A stretch of 11,720 nt of DNA from contig NZ_CDSC02000059.1 of NCBI RefSeq assembly GCF_001298715.1, positions 1 to 11,720 on the forward strand. Reading direction: 5' to 3'. Both the position numbers and the translations under genes were made by a program. The notes under the pieces are model-generated. The model was given only the letters and a program-made list of their open reading frames with translations. It had not been told where the DNA came from and searched no databases. Each line of letters opens with the position of its first letter. Within the stretch, counting starts at the first letter, position 1. This document shows, in pieces, positions 1 through 8,071 of this stretch. Source of the DNA: Bathymodiolus azoricus thioautotrophic gill symbiont. Lineage in GTDB: Bacteria > Pseudomonadota > Gammaproteobacteria > PS1 > Pseudothioglobaceae.

Positions 1-173
1 TTAGGGACAGCAAATTTTTGGATAACTCAATTTATAAATATAATGCCTTTATACGGTTTGACAAAATAAGTGTTGCAATCCAATGTTTTGGCTAATTGTC
101 TTTATTTTAATGCTAATATAGGGATACTTTAGGGGATAATAGCGAATTTTTTAAACACTTTCAATATCATAAA
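1..173. other. Non-coding leader region upstream of typA
   Basis: I see no gene, tRNA or strong hairpin in this stretch. Two promoter-like elements can be read on the + strand. The hexamer TATAAT at 39-44 has a poor -35 candidate, TTGGAT at 18-23, only 15 bases upstream. The string TGCTAATAT at 111-119 resembles an extended -10 element. A TTGACA at 58-63 has no good -10 at the usual distance. Any of these could drive typA, and none is convincing alone. No Shine-Dalgarno sequence precedes the typA ATG. The first bases could belong to the end of a gene lying outside the window. Confidence 0.4.
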
Positions 174-1985
174 ATGAACGATAAGCTTAGGAATATTGCC
201 ATTATTGCCCATGTTGACCATGGAAAAACGACACTGGTTGATAAATTATTGGAGCAGTCTCAGACTTTTAATGAGCGCTTTGAGTCAAGTGATAGAATGA
301 TGGATTCTAATGATTTAGAAAAAGAACGAGGTATTACTATCTCTAGTAAGAACACGGCGATTAAGTGGAATGATTATCATATTAACATTGTTGACACGCC
401 AGGACACGCTGACTTTGGTGGTGAGGTAGAGCGTGTACTGTCAATGGTAGATTCAGTTTTGCTATTAGTAGATGCACAGGAAGGTCCAATGCCACAAACG
501 CGTTTTGTGACTAAGAAGGCTTTTGACCAAGGACTTAATCCAATCGTGGTGATTAATAAAATTGATAAAGATGCAGCACGCCCTGATTGGGTGATTGACC
601 AAGTATTTGATTTATTTGATCAATTGGGTGCAACCGATGAACAATTAGATTTTCCAATTATTTACGCTTCAAGTATTAATGGTTATGCGAGTTTAGAAGA
701 CGATGTACGCTCAGGTGACATGACACCAATGTTTGAAACCATTGTGGATAAAGTAGTGGCACCCGATGTTGATGTTGATGCACCATTGCAAATGCAAATT
801 ACTGCTTTAGACTATTCATCATTTATTGGTGCGATTGGTATTGGACGCATTACCCGTGGCACAATTAAGAAAAATCAGCAAGTGATGGTGGTGAGCGCTG
901 ATGGTGCGCAGCGCAAGGCCAAAATTGCAGATTTGATGGGCTTTATGGGTTTGGAAAAGATAGATACAAACAGCGCTGAGGCGGGTAATATTGCTTGTGT
1001 CACAGGTATTGAAGGTATTTCTATTTCAGATACGATTTGTGATGTTGAAACCGTTGAAGCCTTGCCACCACTTAGTGTGGATGAGCCAACAGTATCAATG
1101 GCATTTCGTGTCAATGATTCGCCGTTTGCAGGTCAAGATGGTAAATACATTACTTCAAGAAATATCCGTGACCGTTTGGATAAAGAGCTTATTTACAATG
1201 TGGCACTTCGTGTTGAAAATACACAAGACCCATCTGAGTTTTTAGTATCGGGTCGGGGTGAGCTACATTTATCTATATTGATTGAAACCATGCGCCGTGA
1301 AGGGTTTGAGTTGGCAGTAGGTCGTCCACAGGTAATTTTAAAAGAGATTGATGGGGTGATTTGTGAGCCGTTTGAAGATTTGAGCGTGGATGTTGAAAGT
1401 CAGCATCAAGGCACAGTAATGGAAAAACTCGGCGAGCGCAAAGGCGAATTAACCAATATGATGCCTGATGGCAATGGTAGAGTGAAATTAGATTTTAATA
1501 TCCCTGCACGCGGTTTGATTGGTTTTAGAACAGAATTTTTAACCGCTACGACAGGCACAGGCTTAATGAACTCTTCATTTGATGCTTACAAGCCAAGAAA
1601 AGAGGGTGAGATTGGGCAGCGAAATAATGGTTCGCTTATTTCTATGACACAAGGTCAAGCAGTGGCATATGCGATTTTTAACTTGCAAAAATCAGGTAAA
1701 TTCTTTGTTGAACACAATACTGATATTTATGAAGGTATGGTGGTGGGCATTCACTCGCGTGATAAGGATTTGGTGGTAAATGTTATGAAAGGTAAGCAGC
1801 TCACCAATGTTCGTGCCTCAGGTACTGATGAGGCTGTGTCTCTTACGCCTGCAATTAAGCTTGATTTAGAGCAAGCATTAGAGTTTATTGATGATGATGA
1901 ATTGGTTGAAGTAACGCCAAACAATACGCGTATTCGTAAGCGTCTATTAACTGAAACTGAGAGAAAAAGAGCGCGCAATAGTTAA
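174..1985 (+). CDS. typA: Translational GTPase TypA/BipA
   Basis: This is a ribosome-associated GTPase of the EF-G/LepA type that acts in the cytoplasm in ribosome assembly and in translation under stress, including cold. The 603 residues match the family length (about 607 in E. coli). GTPase motifs are all present: the P-loop HVDHGKTT at residues 13-20, the switch I stretch RGIT at 52-55, DTPGH at 74-78, NKID at 128-131 and a G5-like ASS at 165-167. The EF-G-like domains follow, and the C-terminal half carries the typical GERKGEL and ARGLIGFR stretches. The ATG at 174 is the only sensible start because the P-loop begins 12 residues later; no Shine-Dalgarno is visible. A probable intrinsic terminator begins 30 bases after the stop, so it is likely a single-gene transcript or the last gene of one. 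Family membership is certain. Confidence 0.98.
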   Translation: MNDKLRNIAIIAHVDHGKTTLVDKLLEQSQTFNERFESSDRMMDSNDLEKERGITISSKNTAIKWNDYHINIVDTPGHADFGGEVERVLSMVDSVLLLVDAQEGPMPQTRFVTKKAFDQGLNPIVVINKIDKDAARPDWVIDQVFDLFDQLGATDEQLDFPIIYASSINGYASLEDDVRSGDMTPMFETIVDKVVAPDVDVDAPLQMQITALDYSSFIGAIGIGRITRGTIKKNQQVMVVSADGAQRKAKIADLMGFMGLEKIDTNSAEAGNIACVTGIEGISISDTICDVETVEALPPLSVDEPTVSMAFRVNDSPFAGQDGKYITSRNIRDRLDKELIYNVALRVENTQDPSEFLVSGRGELHLSILIETMRREGFELAVGRPQVILKEIDGVICEPFEDLSVDVESQHQGTVMEKLGERKGELTNMMPDGNGRVKLDFNIPARGLIGFRTEFLTATTGTGLMNSSFDAYKPRKEGEIGQRNNGSLISMTQGQAVAYAIFNLQKSGKFFVEHNTDIYEGMVVGIHSRDKDLVVNVMKGKQLTNVRASGTDEAVSLTPAIKLDLEQALEFIDDDELVEVTPNNTRIRKRLLTETERKRARNS

Positions 1986-2015
1986 TAAATCGCAAAAACT
2001 TATCATATTTATGAT

Positions 2016-2044
2016 GTTATGAGTCCCTCGGTAACTATTTTTTT
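2016..2044 (+). terminator. Probable intrinsic terminator after typA
   Basis: The RNA can fold as a short stem: GUUA at 2016-2019 pairs with UAAC at 2032-2035, U2020 can wobble-pair with a G, and GAG at 2021-2023 pairs with CUC at 2027-2029. The loop is UCC and one G is bulged. A TATTTTTTT run at 2036-2044 follows immediately, as expected for Rho-independent termination. The loop is small and the stem is modest, so efficiency is uncertain. A second AT-only hairpin (ATCAT at 2002-2006 with ATGAT at 2011-2015) lies just upstream. The position separates typA from the RND gene. Confidence 0.6.
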
Positions 2045-2056
2045 GTTTAGGTGTTT

Positions 2057-2065
2057 TGGTATACT
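2057..2065 (+). promoter_or_regulatory. Extended -10 promoter abutting the RND gene start
   Basis: The string TGGTATACT contains a TATACT hexamer (5 of 6 to consensus) at 2060-2065 with the TG of an extended -10 at 2057-2058. The -35 region falls in the terminator T-run and is poor, as is common for extended -10 promoters. A start site about 7 bases after the hexamer would be near 2072, two bases before the ATG at 2074. The message would then be leaderless or nearly so. No Shine-Dalgarno sequence is present, which agrees with that reading. Confidence 0.5.
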
Positions 2066-2073
2066 AGTGCGTT

Positions 2074-5000
2074 ATGGACAGTTTTTTTAATTTCTTTGTT
2101 AAACAAAAAAAGTTAGCACTGGTTTTTACCGTAAGTGTTATTGTTATTGGATTATTTTCTTTGTTCAATATCCAAAGAGACCAATTTCCTGCCGTAGATT
2201 TTGAGGTTGTTACTATTGTTACAACTTACCCTGGTGCTTCTCCTGAGGATGTTGAACAGAATGTTACTAATCCAATCGAAGATGAACTTCGAAGCATTAC
2301 AGGAATTGATAACTTTTCCTCACTTTCTCGTGAAGGGGTTTCTAGTATTTTAGTAACACTATCTCAAGATACAAGTGATATTAGTGCCTTAAAACAAGAA
2401 ATTACCAATGCAGTTGACCGAGTTAGAGATTTTCCAAAAGAGGTGGTGGACTTACCCAAAGTAGTCGACCAAAAAAACTCACTTAGAAGTATTTTAAAAG
2501 TGAACCTTAGTAGTGAAACTCTCTCTTTTTCTGAATTAAGAAATAGCGTTGATGCAATTGCCCGAGAGCTGGAGTTGGTTGATGGGATTTCTGAAGTGGT
2601 TAAGGAAGGATATTTAGACCGAGAAATCCAAATCAGAATCGATACTGATAAACTCTATCAATATGAACTATCCCTGCCGCAAGTGATTGATGCCATTGAA
2701 AAACGCAATCAGCGTTATACAGTAGGAAATAATCATGACATTATTAATGAAAAAACCATTGTCGTATTAGCCAATTTTGACAAAGCACAGGCCGTTGGTG
2801 ATGTGATTGTTAAGTCAAGTTTTGATGGGCCTGTAATACGCTTAAAAGACATTGCCAGTATTACTCATGGCAATGTTGAGGAAAAATCTATCATTCGTGT
2901 TAATAGCAACAAAGGTTTTATTCTAAAAATTCGTAAGCAAGAGCAAGCAGACATTATTACTACCATTGATTCAATCAAAGAAAAAGTAAACGAACTGCAG
3001 AGTAAAAAATATCCAAAATTGAATATTTTTTATTCTTCTGATTTATCTAAATTTGTGCGTAATCGACTTGATATTGTCACCAAGAATGGTGTGATTGGTT
3101 TGTTATTGGTATTGCTTGTACTTGGTGTATTTTTATCTTTAAAAACAGCATTTTGGGTGGCACTTAGTTTACCAGTATCGCTATTAGGTGCAGTGGCACT
3201 ATTAGGTGCGAGTGGTGAGACTATTAACCTAGTATCTTTGGCAGCAATGATACTGGTGCTGGGTATTGTGGTGGATGATTCAATTATTGTGGCAGAAAGC
3301 ATCCATCGCTATAAGCACAAGGGAGGAGATAAATATCAGGCTGTTATACGCGGTTTTAAACGCGTTATTATGCCCGTAGTTACCACGATATTAACCACTA
3401 TTTTCGCATTTTCATCTATGTTTTTAATGGATGGGACGATGGGTAAATTTATTTATGTTATTCCACTGGTGGTGATTTTCGCCCTTACGCTGTCTTTTAT
3501 AGAAGTAACAATCGCCCTACCAGCACATCTGGCTGGTTTAGATGAAAAACCGCTTGGGCAAGCTTTGTTTGATAAAATTGAAAAATGGTTTGAAGGCTTT
3601 CTCAATAAAGTATTAAAGCTGCGTTATTTGGTGGTAGTAGCATTTCTAGTGGTTTTGCTAGGCTCAATATATTTTGCCACAACACAAATGCGCTTTACCT
3701 TGTTTCCTGCTATAGGTGCGGATGTAATTAATGCAAAACTACAAATGCCAGCGGGTAGTTCTCTGCAACATACAATGCAAATTAGTCAGAAAGTAGAAAA
3801 GTTAATTACCAAAATAGTGGGTGATGACTTAGATTCACTGACCAATACCATTGGTCGAGAATTTGACCATGTGGCAAAATTTAATATTGACTTGGTGCCT
3901 TCTGGGGAAAGAAAGCAACAAGTAAAAATATTACTATTACAGTTGAAAAATCACGCTAAAGACATTCCAGAAGTTGAAAAACTGACCTTTTCAGTTAAGC
4001 GACCAGGTCCGCCACAAGGTGAAGATGTTGAGATACAAGTTATTGGTAATAACGATGAGCAACGCCGAGGCGCTGCTAATGAAATTGAGAAAATTTTCTC
4101 CAATATCAAAGGACTAGATAATATTGATAGAGACGATAAGTTAGGTAAATCACGCATTGAAGTGGCACTTGATTTTGAAAAAATGGCAAGGCTAAATGTT
4201 GATTTTGCAACTGTAAATCGTTATCTAAGGTCTGCTTTTACTGGCATTGATGTGACTGATATCCGTTATGGCGATACTGATGTTGATTTTCGTATGTACT
4301 TAGGTAGTCCAAACCAATCTGAAGCCGTTATTAGCACATTAAAAATTAGTAACCGTAATGCTAGACCAGTACCACTTAAGCAATTTTCATCTATTCAATA
4401 CATTGACGGAGAACCAGATTTTAATCATTTTGATGGACAGCGTTCGGTGCTAGTCAGCGGTAGTGTTGATGACCAAGTAACGACATCACAAGCTGTTATT
4501 AAGCAAGTATTAAAACAACTAAATGCAGCTGTTTTGTATCCTGATGTTCGTATTTTGAATGAAGGCGGTGCAAAAGAAACGCAAAAATCGATGAAGAGTT
4601 TGCTAAAGGCGTTCATAATGGCAGTCTTTGCAATATTTTTATTATTAGTTCTATTGTTTAATTCTTATACTCAACCATTATTGGTATTAAGTGCTATTCC
4701 ATTTTCGGCTATTGGCGTTATCTGGGCATTTTTCCTGCACGCTCAAGCACTCAGCTTTTTTGCCATGCTAGGTGGTTTGGCACTCATTGGTGTGATTGTA
4801 AATGACTCTTTGGTCATGGTATCGCACCTGAATTATTTAAAACAAAAATTATCCACCACTACACCTGTGTTTGAATGGGTGGTGCGTGGTGCAAAAGAGC
4901 GTTTGCGTGCAGTTGTGCTAACCACACTCACCACTTTAGCAGGCGTCATTCCACTGGCTTATGGTATTGGTGGTAGCGATTTTCTCTTGCAACCAATAGC

Positions 5001-5127
5001 ATTGTCGTTAGGTTATGGGTTACTCTTCGGTACTTTAATGACTTTGGTATTACTGCCGTGTCTGTACTTAATGAATTATGAGTTTGTGAACTGGATAGAA
5101 AGAAAGAAAACTAAGCTTAAGACTTAA
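2074..5127 (+). CDS. RND-family transporter permease (AcrB-like), no partner genes nearby
   Basis: This is an inner-membrane proton-driven transporter of the resistance-nodulation-division superfamily, at 1017 residues close to AcrB length (about 1050). The two-fold architecture is visible: membrane segment 1 near residues 13-31, a periplasmic porter domain to about 330, membrane segments 2-6 near 338-485, segment 7 near 517-535, a second periplasmic domain to about 840, and the last five segments near 845-1000. The N-terminal YPGASPEDVE motif (52-61) and GIVVDDS with the acidic pair D401-D402 in segment 4 are typical. At the position of AcrB's essential TM10 lysine there is N910-D911 (VIVNDS), as in many non-AcrB branches of the superfamily, so proton relay may differ. 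No periplasmic adaptor or outer-membrane channel gene is adjacent. The substrate cannot be read from sequence; drug, metal, lipid or quorum-signal export are all possible. The ATG at 2074 is chosen because the amphipathic N-terminus and segment 1 begin there. Confidence 0.92.
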   Translation: MDSFFNFFVKQKKLALVFTVSVIVIGLFSLFNIQRDQFPAVDFEVVTIVTTYPGASPEDVEQNVTNPIEDELRSITGIDNFSSLSREGVSSILVTLSQDTSDISALKQEITNAVDRVRDFPKEVVDLPKVVDQKNSLRSILKVNLSSETLSFSELRNSVDAIARELELVDGISEVVKEGYLDREIQIRIDTDKLYQYELSLPQVIDAIEKRNQRYTVGNNHDIINEKTIVVLANFDKAQAVGDVIVKSSFDGPVIRLKDIASITHGNVEEKSIIRVNSNKGFILKIRKQEQADIITTIDSIKEKVNELQSKKYPKLNIFYSSDLSKFVRNRLDIVTKNGVIGLLLVLLVLGVFLSLKTAFWVALSLPVSLLGAVALLGASGETINLVSLAAMILVLGIVVDDSIIVAESIHRYKHKGGDKYQAVIRGFKRVIMPVVTTILTTIFAFSSMFLMDGTMGKFIYVIPLVVIFALTLSFIEVTIALPAHLAGLDEKPLGQALFDKIEKWFEGFLNKVLKLRYLVVVAFLVVLLGSIYFATTQMRFTLFPAIGADVINAKLQMPAGSSLQHTMQISQKVEKLITKIVGDDLDSLTNTIGREFDHVAKFNIDLVPSGERKQQVKILLLQLKNHAKDIPEVEKLTFSVKRPGPPQGEDVEIQVIGNNDEQRRGAANEIEKIFSNIKGLDNIDRDDKLGKSRIEVALDFEKMARLNVDFATVNRYLRSAFTGIDVTDIRYGDTDVDFRMYLGSPNQSEAVISTLKISNRNARPVPLKQFSSIQYIDGEPDFNHFDGQRSVLVSGSVDDQVTTSQAVIKQVLKQLNAAVLYPDVRILNEGGAKETQKSMKSLLKAFIMAVFAIFLLLVLLFNSYTQPLLVLSAIPFSAIGVIWAFFLHAQALSFFAMLGGLALIGVIVNDSLVMVSHLNYLKQKLSTTTPVFEWVVRGAKERLRAVVLTTLTTLAGVIPLAYGIGGSDFLLQPIALSLGYGLLFGTLMTLVLLPCLYLMNYEFVNWIERKKTKLKT

Positions 5128-5144
5128 TCTCTGACTAATTTTTA

Positions 5145-5732
5145 TTATTTGTTTTGAAGTGCCAAGCGAATAAGTTGTTCAGTACTTAATGAATTATCAG
5201 TAATTGCACTCAGCATTTTTTCAGCTTCTTTAACCTTAAAGCCGAGCGCTTGTAGTGCAGATAATGCTTTACCAGTGTTTGGGTTACTGCTACTGAGTGC
5301 AACAGTCTGATTGTTGGTATTGATGAGTTCAAGCTTTGCCAAACGGTCTTTAAGTTCGACAATCAACTTTTGTGCAGTTTTCTTGCCGATACCTGGGGTT
5401 TTCGCCAGCAATACATCATCATCATTGGCAACTGCACTTATTAGCGTGGCAATATCAAGATGCGACAAAATCGCTAATGCCACTTTAGGTCCAACACCAT
5501 TGACACGAATCAACTCTCTGAATATGGTTTTTTCATCTTTAGAGATAAAGCCGTACAGTGTTTGCGCATCTTCTTTAACATGAAAATGTGTATGTAGCGT
5601 CAGTTCACCTCTATTTTCCATGGCGTAAAAAGTAGGCATTGGGCAAAGCACTTCATAGCCAATACCACCTACCTCAAGTAGCACTTCAGGTGGGTTTTTT
5701 TCTAAAATTTTGCCTGTTAATTGCCCAATCAT
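5145..5732 (-). CDS. ruvA: Holliday junction DNA helicase subunit RuvA
   Basis: RuvA tetramers bind four-way DNA junctions and position RuvB motors for branch migration in recombination repair. The 195 residues are close to the E. coli length of 203. The N-terminal OB-fold begins MIGQLTGKI. Two helix-hairpin-helix motifs follow, around VNGVGPK (77-83) and TPGIGKK (112-118). After a short serine- and asparagine-rich linker (about 137-153), the C-terminal three-helix domain that contacts RuvB runs to the end. The gene lies 21 bases downstream of leuD, and neither ruvB nor ruvC is adjacent, unlike the common ruvCAB arrangement. GAAGG sits 16 bases upstream of the ATG, too far for a good ribosome binding site, and a TATAAT hexamer lies between the two. 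The gene converges on the RND gene with only 17 bases between stop codons. Confidence 0.97.
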   Translation of the reverse strand: MIGQLTGKILEKNPPEVLLEVGGIGYEVLCPMPTFYAMENRGELTLHTHFHVKEDAQTLYGFISKDEKTIFRELIRVNGVGPKVALAILSHLDIATLISAVANDDDVLLAKTPGIGKKTAQKLIVELKDRLAKLELINTNNQTVALSSSNPNTGKALSALQALGFKVKEAEKMLSAITDNSLSTEQLIRLALQNK

Positions 5733-5741
5733 GATAGCTAA

Positions 5742-5747
5742 ATTATA
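5742..5747 (-). promoter_or_regulatory. Possible -10 element just upstream of ruvA
   Basis: Read on the minus strand, a perfect TATAAT lies in the 21-base leuD-ruvA gap, 9 bases before the ruvA ATG. A start site 7 bases after it would give a leader of about 3 bases. No -35 better than 2 of 6 matches is found at 15-18 bases spacing, where the sequence lies in the end of leuD. In AT-rich DNA a lone hexamer can occur by chance, and co-transcription with leuD is equally possible. Confidence 0.3.
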
Positions 5748-5753
5748 GCCTTC

Positions 5754-6368
5754 TTACAACCAAGAATAAGTTTTGAAGTAGTTTTTTTCAAAGTTTTTAA
5801 TCTCTTTAGCATATTGCAAAGTTAGGTCAATATCGTCTAAGCCGTTTGTTAAGCGTCGTTTGCGTTCGCCATCAATATCGAATGTGTAAGTTTTGCTATT
5901 AGCAAGGATAGTTTGCGCTTTAAGGTCAATGGTGATTGCATTGCCAAATGCAAACAATTCGTCCATCACATTATTATCTTGCACAATTGGTAAGAGTCCA
6001 TTTTTAAAGCAATTATTGTAAAAAATATCGGCAAAACTCGGTGCAATAATCACCCGAAAACCATAATCTTCTAACGCCCAAGGCGCATGCTCGCGACTTG
6101 ATCCACAGCCGAAATTCTCTCTTGCTAAAAGTATTTGTGCATCTTGATACTCAGATTTATTTAAAATAAAATCTGTATTGAGTGGGCGCTTGCTATTGTC
6201 CATACCTACTTCGCCGTGGTCTAGGTAGCGCCACTCGTCGAATAAATTCACGCCAAAACCAGAGCGCTTGATGGATTTCAAGAATTGCTTAGGGATAATC
6301 GCATCGGTATCCACATTTGCTCTATCAAGCGGTGCGGCAATAGAGGTTAGTGTAGTAAATTTATTCAT
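5754..6368 (-). CDS. leuD: 3-isopropylmalate dehydratase small subunit LeuD
   Basis: This is the swivelling small subunit of isopropylmalate isomerase, which with LeuC interconverts 2- and 3-isopropylmalate in leucine synthesis in the cytoplasm. At 204 residues it matches E. coli LeuD (201). Signature stretches are [13 protein letters not shown] (18-30) and [14 protein letters not shown] (84-97), which belong to the substrate-recognition and hinge regions of the family. The ATG at 6368 overlaps the last 8 bases of the DUF262 gene in the form ATGAATAA. It is preceded by GGAG at good spacing inside that gene's coding sequence, so translation is probably coupled to it. The gene is intact and its partner leuC lies 1.7 kb upstream, separated only by the inserted nuclease gene. 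Confidence 0.97.
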   Translation of the reverse strand: MNKFTTLTSIAAPLDRANVDTDAIIPKQFLKSIKRSGFGVNLFDEWRYLDHGEVGMDNSKRPLNTDFILNKSEYQDAQILLARENFGCGSSREHAPWALEDYGFRVIIAPSFADIFYNNCFKNGLLPIVQDNNVMDELFAFGNAITIDLKAQTILANSKTYTFDIDGERKRRLTNGLDDIDLTLQYAKEIKNFEKNYFKTYSWL

Positions 6369-8058
6369 AATTTATACTCCAAGTCTTTACGGCTTGTTGC
6401 GCCAGCCAGTCTTGATGACTCTCAAGTGTTTCGCTATTCCATTCTGCGTATTCAGATATTTTTTGAGAGAGTTTAGAGTGAGAATTTTGGTAAATCGCCT
6501 TTTTCTCATTGAACAGTTGAGTACCGCAGTTTTGGTTATCTTTTTCTATTAATAGCGTCATATTACCCAATCTGTCAACAGCTTGGTGATGTTGCCCTTG
6601 ATAATATTTTTCCCATTCTTCGGTGATATTATAGGGAGTAATATGCTCTAAAGTCCAAGTGTTGTAATCTGAGGCGGTGTTTGCCAGTTTGTTTTCAACC
6701 TCTGTTAATAGAAAGCGAATTTTTTTATTGCTTTGTCGGCTGGGCATAGTATGATATTTGAATACGGATTGGAACGCTTGATCGTTGGGATATAACTGCT
6801 TAAACTCTGGTTGATTTTTAATATGACTTGCTCGTTCCAATTCTCCACTTGAAATTTTTATTGCTAATGTGTTGTAAGTCTTTTCTTGCTCGTTGGGCGA
6901 AGAGTGAATAATGACATTGTAACGAATAGATAAAATATATAAATATTTGGCAAGTTTTACAAACTCATCGGTACTAAACTTATCATAAGCGGTTAATAGC
7001 AGTAAAAACGGCTGTTTAATGTTGAATAATTTAAAAGCCTTTAAGTAGGGTTTGACTGAATCATAATCTGGATTGCCCCATAATTTATCTTCTGCATCGT
7101 TGAGTGCTGCATAGATAGGGGCGTATTTCGATAGATCTCTTAAATAGTCTGTAGCCTCTTGCGGTCGTTGAATGTTATTTCTAATATTGACAAATAATCT
7201 CTTCTTGGTAACTAAAGAGTAATGCGTGTTATGGTAATAACGCACAAAGTCCGTAAAATTTCCTTCCCCTAATTCTGAAATGATTGTGCTCCACTTTTCA
7301 TCCATGTCATTAAGTTCGTTCTCATCAACAGTACGTTGATTGTTATTGACAACTTTTGAAAATAAATAATTTTTAAGTAAATCTGGCGTTGACAGTTGAA
7401 CGCCTCTAGCGTTTAGCGTTTCAAAAACTTTGTAAGCATTTAAATTGTTATCTACAATAATTTTAGTGAACAACATGCTGTCTGTTATTTTTTCAATAAA
7501 ACCTACAACATCAGAGCCAGATTTTTTTGTTATTTTTTTACAAAAGAACTCAAAGCAATTCGACATTAATTTATCTGTTTTGGTTAGATTTCTCCTTAAA
7601 AGTGGCACTAAATCTTCAGTTAGCGCTTTAAATTTAGCGTTGTTGTTTCTGTTCAAGACGAGTTTGTTATAAGACATAAGTGTTGTTCTGCTTAGCATGC
7701 CAATAAAATCATTTCTCAAACCCATTAGCCTTAATTCATTGTTTTTACGGTCTACATCTTCCTTGATCAGCGTTTGAATCTTGTTCATGGATGCCAATAC
7801 AAATAAAGACAAGGTAATAAGGCGCTGTTGTCCATCAATGATTACAAAATTGTTTTTATCTTTTTCATTACGCTGAAGGACAATGTAGCCCATATAATGC
7901 TCTTCTTCGTTTAAATTTTCAATATCTTCCCATAGCTCTTCCCATTGTTCTTGATCCCATGAATAATCTCTTTGAAAACGCGGTACATTATATTTAACGC
8001 CGTTACTCATTAAAGCTTTAAAAGTTTGGTTGCTGGGTTCCATGGTAAGAAATGACAT
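6361..8058 (-). CDS. DUF262-DUF1524 (GmrSD-like) nuclease, probable type IV restriction enzyme
   Basis: The 565-residue protein fuses the two halves of the GmrSD family. The N-terminal DUF262 domain shows [10 protein letters not shown] (25-34), the nucleotide-binding motif IDGQQR (74-79) and the family stretch FETLNARG (212-219) followed by STPDLLKN. The C-terminal DUF1524 domain is an HNH-type nuclease: EHITPYN (471-477), DRLGNMTLL (495-503) and FNEKK with a following YQNS (516-526). Relatives include GmrSD, which cuts glucosylated hydroxymethylcytosine phage DNA, BrxU, and SspE, which works with phosphorothioate-modified DNA. No dnd, ssp or BREX gene is in the window, so a stand-alone type IV role is the best inference; the exact target is unknown. 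All key motifs are intact. An upstream TTG at 8073, overlapping leuC's stop, is a possible start, but ATG 8058 is preferred because GAGG lies 9 bases before it. The gene overlaps leuD by 8 bases and sits inside the leuCD operon. Confidence 0.9.
   Translation of the reverse strand: MSFLTMEPSNQTFKALMSNGVKYNVPRFQRDYSWDQEQWEELWEDIENLNEEEHYMGYIVLQRNEKDKNNFVIIDGQQRLITLSLFVLASMNKIQTLIKEDVDRKNNELRLMGLRNDFIGMLSRTTLMSYNKLVLNRNNNAKFKALTEDLVPLLRRNLTKTDKLMSNCFEFFCKKITKKSGSDVVGFIEKITDSMLFTKIIVDNNLNAYKVFETLNARGVQLSTPDLLKNYLFSKVVNNNQRTVDENELNDMDEKWSTIISELGEGNFTDFVRYYHNTHYSLVTKKRLFVNIRNNIQRPQEATDYLRDLSKYAPIYAALNDAEDKLWGNPDYDSVKPYLKAFKLFNIKQPFLLLLTAYDKFSTDEFVKLAKYLYILSIRYNVIIHSSPNEQEKTYNTLAIKISSGELERASHIKNQPEFKQLYPNDQAFQSVFKYHTMPSRQSNKKIRFLLTEVENKLANTASDYNTWTLEHITPYNITEEWEKYYQGQHHQAVDRLGNMTLLIEKDNQNCGTQLFNEKKAIYQNSHSKLSQKISEYAEWNSETLESHQDWLAQQAVKTWSINYE
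6377..6380 (-). promoter_or_regulatory. Shine-Dalgarno of leuD inside the DUF262 gene
   Basis: Read on the minus strand, GGAG lies 8 bases before the leuD ATG, within the Trp-Ser codons of the nuclease's final residues. It fixes the leuD start at 6368. leuD translation therefore depends on sequence inside the nuclease gene, and ribosomes finishing the nuclease terminate on top of the leuD start. Confidence 0.75.
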
Positions 8059-8067
8059 ATTTTTACG

Positions 8068-8071
8068 CCTC
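8068..8071 (-). promoter_or_regulatory. Shine-Dalgarno of the DUF262 gene on the leuC stop codon
   Basis: Read on the minus strand, GAGG begins within the TGA stop of leuC and lies 9 bases before the ATG at 8058. This favours that ATG over the in-frame TTG at 8073. A further in-frame ATG at 8043 has no comparable signal. The arrangement predicts that ribosomes ending on leuC can reinitiate on the nuclease gene. Confidence 0.7.

Noticed and set aside
58..63. Consensus TTGACA upstream of typA
   Set aside because: No acceptable -10 hexamer lies 15-19 bases downstream, so it is not called as a promoter.
766..783. Small GATGTT repeat in typA
   Set aside because: It encodes a short run of Asp-Val in a variable domain linker and is ordinary coding sequence.
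5111..5144. Possible bidirectional terminator between the convergent RND and ruvA genes
   Set aside because: TAAG can pair with CTTA and T-rich stretches flank on both sides, but the stem is only 4-5 AT-rich pairs. It is too weak to call.
5311..5583. Open frame on the + strand across ruvA, and similar antisense frames over the other genes
   Set aside because: These lie wholly inside well-supported genes on the opposite strand, have no family features and look like shadows of the real coding frames.
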